Source: Streptomyces sp. NBC_00414
GTDB lineage: Bacteria; Actinomycetota; Actinomycetes; Streptomycetales; Streptomycetaceae
Assembly: GCF_036038375.1 (NCBI RefSeq)
Contig: NZ_CP107935.1
Coordinates: 3,782,001 to 3,846,000 of the forward strand
Direction: 5' to 3'
Length of the DNA stretch: 64,000 nt
Shown: piece by piece, positions 33,401 through 41,601 of the stretch
How positions within the stretch are numbered: position 1 is the stretch's first letter
Layout of the letters: every line of letters begins with the position of its first letter
Notes under the pieces: generated by a model
Seen by the model: only the letters and a program-made list of their open reading frames with translations
Told to the model about the DNA's origin: nothing
Databases searched by the model: none
Translations under genes and position numbers: made by a program

Positions 33401-34054
33401 CCGGGCGGCTGCCGCCTCCGGGACCTTGCGCAGGTCGGGGTTGGTGAGCTTGACGCCCTCCAGCTCGTGCAGCAGCCGGGCGTCGTACGCGCGCAGTTCC
33501 TCGGGGCGTACGAGGTGTTCGGAGAGCTCGGAGTCGAGGGTGAGGAGGTCGCTGACGAGGTCGGGGAAGGACCGGGTGAGCGACGGGTAGGGGCCGGGTG
33601 CCTCGCGCAGGACGCGTGCGGCGAGCTGGTAGCGCGTGGCGTCGGCGAGGAGGCGGGCGGTGGGTTCGAGCCCGATGCGCAGCCCGTGATCGGTCAAGAG
33701 TCGGCCGGCGAAGGCGTGGTAGGTGGAGATCACCGGCTCGCCCGGCGGGTTGTCCGGGTCGATCACGTCCGGGTCGGTGACTCCGGCCTTGATGAGCGCC
33801 TTCCGTACGCGCTCGGCGAGTTCGCCCGCCGCCTTGTTGGTGAACGTCAGGCCCAGGACCTGCTCGGGGGCGACCTGTCCGGTGCCGACCAGCCACACCA
33901 CGCGCGCGGCCATCACCGTGGTCTTGCCGGAGCCCGCTCCGGCCACGATCACCTGCGGGGCGGGCGGTGCGGTGATGCAGGCCGTCTGCTCCGGGGTGAA
34001 CGGGATACCGAGGAGCTCCTTGAGCTGCTCGGGATCGGAGATACGGGCTGGCAC
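30467..34054 (-). CDS. adnB: AdnB-type helicase-nuclease subunit
   Basis: The protein has an N-terminal UvrD-type motor (Walker A VAGAGSGKTTV, motif Ia LTFTNKAAGEL, motif II VVLLDEYQDTS, motif III GDPCQAIYGWRGA) and a C-terminal RecB-type nuclease (EIVDWKTSRT ... QLAVYRLAW). Together with the adjacent AdnA gene it should form the AdnAB complex that resects double-strand breaks in actinomycetes lacking RecBCD. The GTG at 34054 (VPARISDPEQLKEL) is the likely start, eight codons after the first available one. At about 1195 residues it is somewhat long; residues near 855-920 are an acidic Gly/Asp/Tyr repeat insertion absent from the core fold. Confidence 0.88.
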   Translation of the reverse strand: MPARISDPEQLKELLGIPFTPEQTACITAPPAPQVIVAGAGSGKTTVMAARVVWLVGTGQVAPEQVLGLTFTNKAAGELAERVRKALIKAGVTDPDVIDPDNPPGEPVISTYHAFAGRLLTDHGLRIGLEPTARLLADATRYQLAARVLREAPGPYPSLTRSFPDLVSDLLTLDSELSEHLVRPEELRAYDARLLHELEGVKLTNPDLRKVPEAAAARRELTELVSRYRKAKRERDLLDFGDQIALSATLARTRAEVGGILRDEFRVVLLDEYQDTSVAQRILLAGLFGGGTGHPVTAVGDPCQAIYGWRGASVANLDDFPEHFAHPDGRLATRQSLSENRRSGGRLLDLANGLAEPLRAMHAGVEALRPAPGAERDGMVRCALLRTHAEEMDWLADSVAHLVRTGKAPGEIAVLCRTATDFAQIQGALVARDVPVEVVGLSGLLHLPEVADLVAVCEVLQDPGANASLVRLLTGPRWRIGARDLALLGRRARRLVSHTRVDADDDPDLRLAAAVEGVDPAEVISLADALETFLETPLGGDGDDDGLPFSADARVRFARLATELRDLRRSLADPLMDVLHRVLATTGLEVELSASPHALAARRRETLSNFLDVAASFAANEGEASLLAFLGFLRTAAQYEKGLDNALPGGENTVKVLTAHKSKGLEWDVVVVPGLVTGTFPSGQGREKWTAQGKVLPHELRGDADTLPDIDAWDSRGMKAFHEAMKEHQHTEELRLGYVTFTRPRSLLLGSGHWWGPSQKKPRGPSDFLHALYEHCAAGHGEIEAWEDEPEEDEENPALQAAGGDHAWPLPLDDLAMARRREAAQTVLAHLESAHSHETAHPSAPDDPGPYDDPDWPPPPDDDEPLYGDDHFADEPPYGDGPSTGAPSYGDGHSTDAPPYEEADFADEDPDDRDTWTANRPRVPHPSPAPDARPHPFATTRLTPEEARTIASWDRDLDALTGELLRARESVTDVPLPASLTASQLLRLAADPEGFATELARPMPRPPQPAARRGTRFHAWVEARFEELRLPMLEPEELPGTEAEIADERDLEALKNAFERTPYAHRTPHRIEAPFQLAIAGRVVRGRIDAVYKEEGGDGEDGDGAGTTTYEIVDWKTSRTRTADPLQLAVYRLAWAEQHGIPLESVRAAFLYVRSGEVVRPESLPDRAALERLLLEDPPEGVPDEPPDQHARVDG

Positions 34055-34242
34055 GTGAGAGAGGCTAGCCGCGCCCACTGACAGTCGGTGCCCATTCGGC
34101 GGCCGGGCGGGAGGATGCGCAGGTCAGCACACGTGGTGCCGTATGTCACTTCACATCACTTCGTACGCAGGGGCCGGCGTTTGACCCGCATCGCCGCGCA
34201 GGCGGCGGACACCCTTCGGACAGCTGCCCGGGGCCCGCCCGC

Positions 34243-37200
34243 TCACTCGACGACGTGGCGTCCCTCCGGGCGGGCGCTGCACGAGGCCCGGAACGCGCAG
34301 TGCGTGCAGTGCTGGCCGGTCGTCGGCGTGAACCGTTCGTCGAGGACCTTGCCCGCGGCGGTGGCGAGCAGGTCGCCGACCCACTCCCCCTCCAGCGGCT
34401 GTTGGGCCTGCACCTTGGGCAGGGTCTCGCCGCCGTCCTTCTTGGGGGCGCCCTGGCGGAGCTGGACGAGTTCGGCGCCGCCGGGCTCGGGGCGTGCACC
34501 GTCGAAGGCCTCGTCCACGGCGCCCTCGCCGACCGCGAGCTGGTAGACGGCGAGCTGCGGGTGGTGGGCGACGTCGGCGGCGCTCGGTGCCTGCTTGCCG
34601 GTCTTGAAGTCGACCACGTAGGCGCGGCCCTCGGCGTCCCGCTCGACGCGGTCCATGGAGCCGCGGATGCGCACTTCGTAGGAGCCCGCTTCGAGGGTGA
34701 CGTCGAAGTCGTGCTCGCTGGCCACCGGAGTGCGTTCGGCGCGGTCCATGACGTGCCACTTCAGGAAGCGTTCGAGCGCCACGCGCGCGTGCTCCTTCTC
34801 CTGCGCCGACTTCCACGGCGCGTCGAAGGCGAGCGCCTCCCACACGGAGTCGAGGCGCTCCATGAGGACGGCGAGGTCGGCGGGCGTACGACCGGAGGCG
34901 ACCTCGTCGGCCAGGACGTGCACCACGTTGCCGAAGCCCTGGGCGACGGTCGCGGGGGCGTCGGCCTTCACCTCGCGGCCGAGGAACCACTGCAGGGCGC
35001 AGGTGTTGGCGAGCTGGTCGAGGGCGCTGCCGGAGAGCACGACGGGATGGTCGCGGTCGCGCAGCGGCACCTTGCTCTCGGTGGGTTCGTACATGCCCCA
35101 CCAGCGGTAGGGGTGCGCGGACGGCACCAGGGGGCGGCCGTCCTCGTCGCCGAGCGCGGCGAGCCTGCCCAGGCGGCGGGCCGCCGCCTCCCTGAGGGTG
35201 GCCGAGACGCGGGGGTCGACCGTGGTGGCGCGCAGCTCGGCGACGAGTGCGGCGACGGACAGCGGCCGACGGGGGCGGCCCGTTATGTCCTTGGGCTCCG
35301 TGCCGAGTTCGGTGAGGAAACGCGAGGGCTGGTCGCCGTCGTCGGCCGGGGCCTTCACGGCGGTGACGACGAGCCGTTCACGCGCGCGCGTGGCGGCCAC
35401 GTAGAACAGGCGGCGCTCTTCGGACAGGAGCGCTCCGGGGGTGAGCGGCTCCGCGAGACCGTCACGTCCGATGCGGTCGGCCTCCAGGAGGGAGCCCCGG
35501 CGGCGCAGGTCGGGCCACAGACCCTCCTGGACGCCCGCGACGACGACCATGCGCCATTCCAGGCCCTTGGAGCGGTGCGCGGTCATCAGACGCACGGCGT
35601 CGGGGCGCACGGCCCTTCGGGTGAGGGTGTCGGCCGCGATGTCCTGGGCCTCGACCTCTTCGAGGAAGTTGAGGGCTCCGCGGCCGCCGGTGCGCTCCTC
35701 GGCGCGGGCCGCGGTCGCGAACAGCGCGCACACGGCGTCGAGGTCGCGGTCGGCGTTGCGTCCGGCCGCGCCGCCGCGCCGGGCGGCCCGCTCCAGGCGC
35801 TGCGGCCAGGGAGTGCCGTCCCACAGCTCCCAGAGCGCGTCCTCGGCCGTGCCGCCCCCCGCCAGGCGCTCTCGTGCCTTGCGCAGGAGGGCGCCCAGGC
35901 GCTGGGCCCCGCGCGCGTACGAGGGATCGTGGGCGACCAGCCGCTCCGGCTCGGCCAGCGCCCGCGCGAGCAGCACGTCGGAGGGCGGCGGCACGTGGTT
36001 GCCCCCGGCGCGCTCCTCCTCGCGCAGGGCGCGGCCCAGACGGCGCAGATCGGCGGCGTCCATACCGGCCAGTGGGGACGCGAGGAGGGTGAGCGCGGTC
36101 TCGACGTCGAGCCACGGCGTCTCCGCGACGGACTGCTCCTCCGAGGGGGCGTCCTCGGAAATCGCCTCCTCCGGAGTGGGCGTTTCCGAGACAGCCTCCT
36201 CCGGAGTGGGCCCCTCGGCTCGCTCAGCACCTTCGGAGCCCGGCTCTTCGGATCCGGCCGTTTCGTGGTCGGCCGTCTCAGATTCGGCCGTCTCGGTTCC
36301 GGCCGTCTCGGTTCCGGCCGTCCGGGACTCGGCCGCCTCGGACTCGCCGGTCCCGGGTTCGGTCGTCCCGGGCTCACCCGCCGACACCGTCTCCTGTGCC
36401 GTCTCCCCCAGCTCCGCCGCGGCCACCGCCTTGAGGGCCGTCAGCAGGGGCGTCACCGCCGGTTCGTGGCGCAGGGGCAGGTCGTCGCCGTCGATGTCGA
36501 GGGGGACGCCGGCCGCGGTGAGCGTGCGGCGGATCGTCGGGATGGTGCGGGACCCGGCGCGTACCAGGACGGCCATGTCCTTCCACGGAACGCCGTCCTC
36601 CAGGTGGGCGCGGCGCAGGATGTCCGCGATGTTCTCCAGCTCCGTACCGGAGGTCGGGTACGTGTAGACCTCCACGTGGCCGCCGTCCCGTACGGGGGCG
36701 AGTTCCCTGTGGGCGCGTACCTTCTCCGCCGGGAGACGGGTCAGGGGCATGCGCTGGGTCAGCAGCCTGGTGGCCTTCAGCAGGCCCTCACCCGACCGGC
36801 GGGACGTCCTCAGGACCTCGACCGGCGCCGGGGTGCCGTCCGCGCGCGGGAAGATCTCCGGGAACTCCAGGATGCCGTTCACGTCGGCTCCCCGGAACGC
36901 GTAGATCGACTGGTCGGGGTCACCGAAGGCCACCAGGGTGCGGCCGCCTCCCGCGAGCGCGTCCAGGAGCCGCAGCTGGGCCGGGTCGGTGTCCTGGTAC
37001 TCGTCCACGAAGACCGCGTCGTACCTCTCGGCGAGCCGCTCGGCCACGCCCGGGCGCCGGGCGAGCAGCACCGCGCGGTGCACCAGTTCCGCGTAGTCGA
37101 GCACTCCCTGCATGTCGAGCACGTCGAGGTACTCGGCGAGGAAGGCGGAGGCGGCCAGCCAGTCGGGGCGGCCGATGCGCCTGGCGAAGGTCTGGAGGGC

Positions 37201-37803
37201 GTCGGGGCTCAGGCCCAGCTCACGGCTGCGGGCGAGGACCGCGCGGACCTCGTCGGCGAAGCCGCGTGTCGTCAGACAGGCGCGCAGTTCGTCCGGCCAG
37301 CGCACATGGGCGAGGCCGAGCCGCTCCAGGCCGGGCTGGCCGGCGAGCAGTTCCCGTACCGCCACGTCCTGTTCGGGGCCGGAGAGCAGCCGCATCGGTT
37401 CCACGAACAGGTCGGTGTCCTGGTGGGCCCGGACCAGGGCGTAGCAGAAGGAGTGGAAGGTCGTCGCCTGGGGCGCGCGGGCCGCTCCTATGCGCAGCGC
37501 CATGCGGTCACGCAGTTCCACGGCGGCCTTGCGGCTGAACGTCAGTACGAGGATGCGCTCGGGGTCCGCGCCGCGGGCGATCCGGGCCGCCACGGACTCG
37601 ACCAGCGTGGTCGTCTTGCCGGTCCCCGGACCTGCGAGAACGAGCAGCGGACCCCCCTCGTGGTCAACCGCCGCGCGCTGGGCTGCGTCCAGCAGAGGGG
37701 GAGCCACCCGCACCGGCGGGGTACGCACCAGCCGGTAGGCGCCACGGGCCCCCTGCCGACCCTGGGGGTACGACAGGCGCCTGGTGGAGAAAGAGGAGCT
37801 CAC
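34243..37803 (-). CDS. adnA: AdnA-type helicase-nuclease subunit
   Basis: This 1186-residue partner of AdnB has Walker A LAGPGTGKTTTL near residue 60, motif II VFVDEYQDTDPAQ, motif III GDPDQSIYAFRGA and a C-terminal nuclease (AYVVDFKTGKQ ... PQLAVYQLAV). Cysteines in NTCALQWFLGR and QHCTHCAFRASC suit an iron-sulfur staple in the nuclease domain. Gene order adnA then adnB on one strand matches mycobacteria. Residues about 461-564 are a low-complexity run built from short Glu/Thr/Ala units (AGTETA, EEAVSET), inserted in the motor. Start is GTG at 37803 after a GAG-containing region. Confidence 0.88.
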   Translation of the reverse strand: MSSSFSTRRLSYPQGRQGARGAYRLVRTPPVRVAPPLLDAAQRAAVDHEGGPLLVLAGPGTGKTTTLVESVAARIARGADPERILVLTFSRKAAVELRDRMALRIGAARAPQATTFHSFCYALVRAHQDTDLFVEPMRLLSGPEQDVAVRELLAGQPGLERLGLAHVRWPDELRACLTTRGFADEVRAVLARSRELGLSPDALQTFARRIGRPDWLAASAFLAEYLDVLDMQGVLDYAELVHRAVLLARRPGVAERLAERYDAVFVDEYQDTDPAQLRLLDALAGGGRTLVAFGDPDQSIYAFRGADVNGILEFPEIFPRADGTPAPVEVLRTSRRSGEGLLKATRLLTQRMPLTRLPAEKVRAHRELAPVRDGGHVEVYTYPTSGTELENIADILRRAHLEDGVPWKDMAVLVRAGSRTIPTIRRTLTAAGVPLDIDGDDLPLRHEPAVTPLLTALKAVAAAELGETAQETVSAGEPGTTEPGTGESEAAESRTAGTETAGTETAESETADHETAGSEEPGSEGAERAEGPTPEEAVSETPTPEEAISEDAPSEEQSVAETPWLDVETALTLLASPLAGMDAADLRRLGRALREEERAGGNHVPPPSDVLLARALAEPERLVAHDPSYARGAQRLGALLRKARERLAGGGTAEDALWELWDGTPWPQRLERAARRGGAAGRNADRDLDAVCALFATAARAEERTGGRGALNFLEEVEAQDIAADTLTRRAVRPDAVRLMTAHRSKGLEWRMVVVAGVQEGLWPDLRRRGSLLEADRIGRDGLAEPLTPGALLSEERRLFYVAATRARERLVVTAVKAPADDGDQPSRFLTELGTEPKDITGRPRRPLSVAALVAELRATTVDPRVSATLREAAARRLGRLAALGDEDGRPLVPSAHPYRWWGMYEPTESKVPLRDRDHPVVLSGSALDQLANTCALQWFLGREVKADAPATVAQGFGNVVHVLADEVASGRTPADLAVLMERLDSVWEALAFDAPWKSAQEKEHARVALERFLKWHVMDRAERTPVASEHDFDVTLEAGSYEVRIRGSMDRVERDAEGRAYVVDFKTGKQAPSAADVAHHPQLAVYQLAVGEGAVDEAFDGARPEPGGAELVQLRQGAPKKDGGETLPKVQAQQPLEGEWVGDLLATAAGKVLDERFTPTTGQHCTHCAFRASCSARPEGRHVVE

Positions 37804-38069
37804 GTGGTTCGCCGGTCCTGGTGGGTGTGCTGGGGGTTGTCACTGTCGACGCGGAACGCCGTCGGTGAGGGATCGTGCTCGGGCGACGGGTGGGAGATCG
37901 GCGGCGCGAGGTGGGCGGTGGCAGCGGGATGAAGGGGGTGCGTGCCGTCGACGCTACGCCGGTGGATGCCGTGGAAGCAGCGCTTCCCCGGGTTCCCTCC
38001 CGGCACCGGCGTCTCCCGCATCACGAACGTACGGCATGCCGCGGGCGTGCCCGCATTCCCCCGTACGGG

Positions 38070-38474
38070 TCACCTGTCCCCCTCCTGCCGGTCCCGTGCC
38101 GGAAGCTGTCGGGTGTGACCCTCCGCGCGATCGCCGCCGTCCCACCTGGCCCGTTTCATGTCGATGCGCGGAAGGTGGCCCTCGGAGGCCCTGCTCGCCT
38201 CCTTGAGGGGCGTGCCTTCGGCCCGGTAGTTCTCCAGCGCCCTGAGTTCGTGGCCGGGGAGCAGCGCCCCGTCCGCGCGGACGACCCGCCACCACGGAAC
38301 GGCTCCTCCGTAGAGGGCCATCACGCGTCCGACCTGTCGCGGACCGCCCTCCTCCAGCCATTCCGCGACGTCTCCGTACGTCATGACGCGCCCGGGCGGA
38401 ATCTGCTCGGCGACATCGAGGACCCGCTCCGCGTACTCCGGCAAGGCGTCCGCCGGGAGGCTCTGCTCGCTCAT
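38070..38474 (-). CDS. Alkyltransferase-like (ATL) DNA-binding protein
   Basis: The 134-residue protein has the C-terminal fold of O6-alkylguanine-DNA alkyltransferase: a winged helix (PPGRVMTYGDVAEWLEEGG), the Arg finger region RQVGRVMALYGG, then PWWRVVRADG where active enzymes have PCHRV. Replacement of the Cys by Trp means it cannot transfer alkyl groups; ATL proteins bind damaged guanine and hand it to nucleotide excision repair. Start ATG at 38474, with another possible at 38483. It is in the same orientation as adnA, 266 bases away, in the same place as the related gene near adnAB in mycobacteria. Confidence 0.88.
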   Translation of the reverse strand: MSEQSLPADALPEYAERVLDVAEQIPPGRVMTYGDVAEWLEEGGPRQVGRVMALYGGAVPWWRVVRADGALLPGHELRALENYRAEGTPLKEASRASEGHLPRIDMKRARWDGGDRAEGHTRQLPARDRQEGDR

Positions 38475-38659
38475 CCGGTCCATCCTGCACCACCCCGCCG
38501 ACAACGTGACGCGGCGGCGACTGTGCGTATCCCTCGCCCAGGAACAGCGCTTCAGGCAGACTGTGCGCCCCCGCATTGCACCCTGATGCCCCCCTGTGTC
38601 AGCGGGGCATGCCACCATCGTGCGGGCGGTTACTGGTGATACGAGACCAAGAAGAGACG

Positions 38660-41503
38660 ATGAAACAGCAGGGTGTGCACCCCGAAGACGCGGAGGGCAC
38701 CTCTGAGGTTTCGTCGCGCCCGGATTCCGGCGACGATACGGACGAGAGCCTTCCGCGGACATCAGAGGCGTCCGGGACGCCCGTGACGTCTGTGACATCC
38801 GTGACATCCGTGAATCCGGATACGTCCCGGAAGAAGGACATGCGCAAGGAGAGCGGAGCCGAGGAGACCGACGGCGCGGCCGGCGTCGACGACGACGCCC
38901 CCGCCGAAGAGGTCGAGGGCGACGAACCGTTGCTCCCCGCGCGCGTGCACCGTCCCTCCGACCTGATGCGCCTCCTGGTGGGCGTCCTCGCGATCGCCGT
39001 CCTGCTGTCGATCGCCGCGTTCGCGCACGGCACGACGTCGGGGCTGGCGCAGGACATCAACAAGGGCACCGACGAGGCACCCGACCTGCTGATCAAGATC
39101 GCCGGGCTCGCGTCGAGCATCGCGATCCTCCTGGTGCCGGTCGCCTTCGCCATCGAGCGGCTGATCAAGCGGGACGGGCTGCGGATCGCCGACGGTGTGC
39201 TGGCCGCGGTCCTCGCACACGGGGTGACGCTCGCCACCGATCTGTGGGTCGCCAAGGGCGCCCCGGACTCGATCCAGAAGGCGCTCACGCAGCCCTCTCC
39301 CGGCGACATCCACGCCCTGACGGACCCGGTGCACGGCTACCTCGCGCCGGTCATCGCCTATATGACGGCCGTCGGAATGTCGCGGCGGCCGCGCTGGCGT
39401 GCGGTCCTGTGGGTCGTGCTGATGCTCGACGCCTTCTCCATGCTGGTCACCGGCTACACGACCCCCTTCTCGATCATCCTCACGGTACTGATCGGCTGGA
39501 GCGTGGCGTACGGGACCCTGTACGCGGTCGGCTCACCGAACGTCCGGCCCACGGGCCGGACCCTGATGGCGGGCCTGCGGCACGTCGGCTTCCACCCGGT
39601 GAGCGCCGCGCGGGACGAGACCCCGGAGGCCGCGGACGGCGACCGTGGCCGCCGGTACTTCGTGACACTCCAGGACGGCCCACCACTGGACGTCACGGTG
39701 GTGGACCGGGAACAGCAGGCGCAGGGCTTCTTCTACCGCGTGTGGCGCCGCCTGACGCTGCGCGGCATCACCACGCGCCGCAGCCTCCAGTCGCTGCGCC
39801 AGGCACTGGAGCAGGAGGCGCTCCTCGCGTACGCGGCCATCGCGGCCGGAGCCAACGCGCCGAAGCTGATCGCGACCTCCGAGCTGGGTCCGGACGCCGT
39901 GATGCTGGTCTACGAGCACATCGGCGGGCGCACCCTCGACGCACTGCCGGACGAGGAGATCACCGACGACCTGCTGCGCGAGACCTGGCACCAGGTGCAG
40001 GCGCTGCAGTCTCGGCGCATCGCGCACCGCAGGCTGGCCGGCGACGCGATTCTGGTGGATCGTTCCGGCACGGTGATCCTCACGGACCTGCGCAACGGCG
40101 AGATCGCGGCCGGTGAACTGATGCTGCGCATGGACGTCGCCCAGTTGGTGACCACGCTCGGCCTGCGGGTCGGCGCGGAGCGCGCGGTGGCCTCCGCCGT
40201 CGGTGTGCTCGGCCCGGACGCGGTCGCCGACTGCCTGCCCATGCTGCAGCCCATCGCGCTCACCCGCTCCCACCGCGCGACGTTGCGCAAGCTGGCCCGG
40301 GAGCGTTCGGAGCGCGAGCGCGAGGCGGTCCTGGAGGCGTCCCGGCAGGCCAAACTGGCCCGCGCCGCGGAGCACGAGGCCACTCCCGAGGAGACCAGGC
40401 CCGTCCTGGAGAAGCCCGACAAGAAGGCCGTACGGGCCGAGCAGCGGGCCGAGAAGCGGGCGATCGACGAGGCGCTGGACGAGGCCCGTGAGGAGGATCT
40501 GCTCACCCAGATCCGCCACCAGGTGCTGCTGATCAGACCGCAGGCACCGGTCGAGCCGGCCCGTCTGGAGCGCATCCGTCCGCGCACGCTGATCAGTTTC
40601 ATCGCGGGCGCGTTCGGCGCGTACTTCCTGCTGACGCAGCTCACGCACATCGAGTTCGGCACGCTCTTCGACAACGCCAAGTGGGGCTGGGTCGCCGCGG
40701 CCGCGCTCTTCTCGATGTTGAGCTACTTCGCCGCGGCCATGAGCCTGCTGGGCTTCGTGCCCGAGCGGGTGCCGTTCGTCCGGGCCGTGGCGGCGCAGGT
40801 CGCCGGCTCCTTCGTGAAGATCGTGGCACCCGCGGCGGTAGGCGGTGTCGCGCTCAACACACGGTTCCTCCAGCGCGCGGGGGTCCGGCCGGGACTCGCG
40901 GTGGCGAGTGTCGGCGCGTCGCAGCTGTTCGGACTCGGCTGTCACATCCTGATGCTGCTGTCGTTCGGATATCTGACCGGTACCGAGAAGACACCCTCCT
41001 TGTCGCCGTCCCGGACGGTCATCGCGGGTCTGCTGACCGTCGCGGTCCTCGTCCTCGTCGTGACCTCGGTGCCGTTCCTCCGGAAATTCGTGGTCACGCG
41101 CGTGCGGTCGCTCTTCGCGGGTGTCATCCCGCGCATGCTGGACGTCCTCCAGCGACCGCAGAAGCTGATCACCGGCATCGGAGGCATGCTTCTGCTGACA
41201 GCCTGCTTCGTGATGTGCCTCGACGCGTCGGTCCGGGCGTTCGGCACCGAGGACATGCCCGCCATCAGCATCGCCAGCGTGGCCGTCGTCTTCCTCGCCG
41301 GAAACGCGCTCGGCTCCGCGGCGCCCACCCCGGGCGGTGTGGGCGCGGTCGAGGCCACCCTGACGGTCGGTCTGATCGCCGTCGGACTCCCCAAGGAGGT
41401 CGCGGCTCCCGCCGTCCTCCTGTACCGCCTTCTCACCCTGTGGCTGCCCGTGCTGCCGGGATGGTTGTTCTTCAACCACCTGACGCGCAAGGGCGCGCTC
41501 TAG
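38660..41503 (+). CDS. Pseudokinase fused to LPG-synthase-like membrane domain
   Basis: The 947-residue protein starts at the ATG at 38660 (GAAGAGACG upstream). Residues 1-95 are acidic and disordered. Several transmembrane segments follow (about 100-300, e.g. LLVGVLAIAVLLSIAAFAH), then a kinase-like domain (about 360-560) with HRRLAGDAILVD where kinases have HRDxKxxN and LTDLRNG where DFG is expected, so catalysis is improbable. The C-terminal third (from about 640) is an LPG_synthase_TM/AglD-type domain (TLISFIAGAFGAYFLL ... GSAAPTPGGVGAVEATLTVG). It probably handles lipid or glycolipid flipping or transfer at the membrane. Substrate unknown. Confidence 0.85.
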   Translation: MKQQGVHPEDAEGTSEVSSRPDSGDDTDESLPRTSEASGTPVTSVTSVTSVNPDTSRKKDMRKESGAEETDGAAGVDDDAPAEEVEGDEPLLPARVHRPSDLMRLLVGVLAIAVLLSIAAFAHGTTSGLAQDINKGTDEAPDLLIKIAGLASSIAILLVPVAFAIERLIKRDGLRIADGVLAAVLAHGVTLATDLWVAKGAPDSIQKALTQPSPGDIHALTDPVHGYLAPVIAYMTAVGMSRRPRWRAVLWVVLMLDAFSMLVTGYTTPFSIILTVLIGWSVAYGTLYAVGSPNVRPTGRTLMAGLRHVGFHPVSAARDETPEAADGDRGRRYFVTLQDGPPLDVTVVDREQQAQGFFYRVWRRLTLRGITTRRSLQSLRQALEQEALLAYAAIAAGANAPKLIATSELGPDAVMLVYEHIGGRTLDALPDEEITDDLLRETWHQVQALQSRRIAHRRLAGDAILVDRSGTVILTDLRNGEIAAGELMLRMDVAQLVTTLGLRVGAERAVASAVGVLGPDAVADCLPMLQPIALTRSHRATLRKLARERSEREREAVLEASRQAKLARAAEHEATPEETRPVLEKPDKKAVRAEQRAEKRAIDEALDEAREEDLLTQIRHQVLLIRPQAPVEPARLERIRPRTLISFIAGAFGAYFLLTQLTHIEFGTLFDNAKWGWVAAAALFSMLSYFAAAMSLLGFVPERVPFVRAVAAQVAGSFVKIVAPAAVGGVALNTRFLQRAGVRPGLAVASVGASQLFGLGCHILMLLSFGYLTGTEKTPSLSPSRTVIAGLLTVAVLVLVVTSVPFLRKFVVTRVRSLFAGVIPRMLDVLQRPQKLITGIGGMLLLTACFVMCLDASVRAFGTEDMPAISIASVAVVFLAGNALGSAAPTPGGVGAVEATLTVGLIAVGLPKEVAAPAVLLYRLLTLWLPVLPGWLFFNHLTRKGAL

Positions 41504-41601
41504 GCCCTGCCGTCACAGCGGGACCCGGGAGCGGGCGGGAATTCTCACCCGCACGGCCCGCGCCCCGAGCGGCCCGCTCTGAGCGACCTCAGGATGGGTT
41601 C

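Noticed and set aside
30200..34081. Very long plus-strand open frame opposite adnB (and a similar one opposite adnA at 34255-37932)
   Set aside because: High-GC antisense shadows: Gly/Val/Ala/Arg-rich without motifs, while the opposite strand has complete helicase and nuclease motifs.
38576..38660. Longer N-terminus for the pseudokinase membrane protein
   Set aside because: The extra residues have no ribosome site; the ATG at 38660 follows GAAGAGACG and starts the acidic segment.
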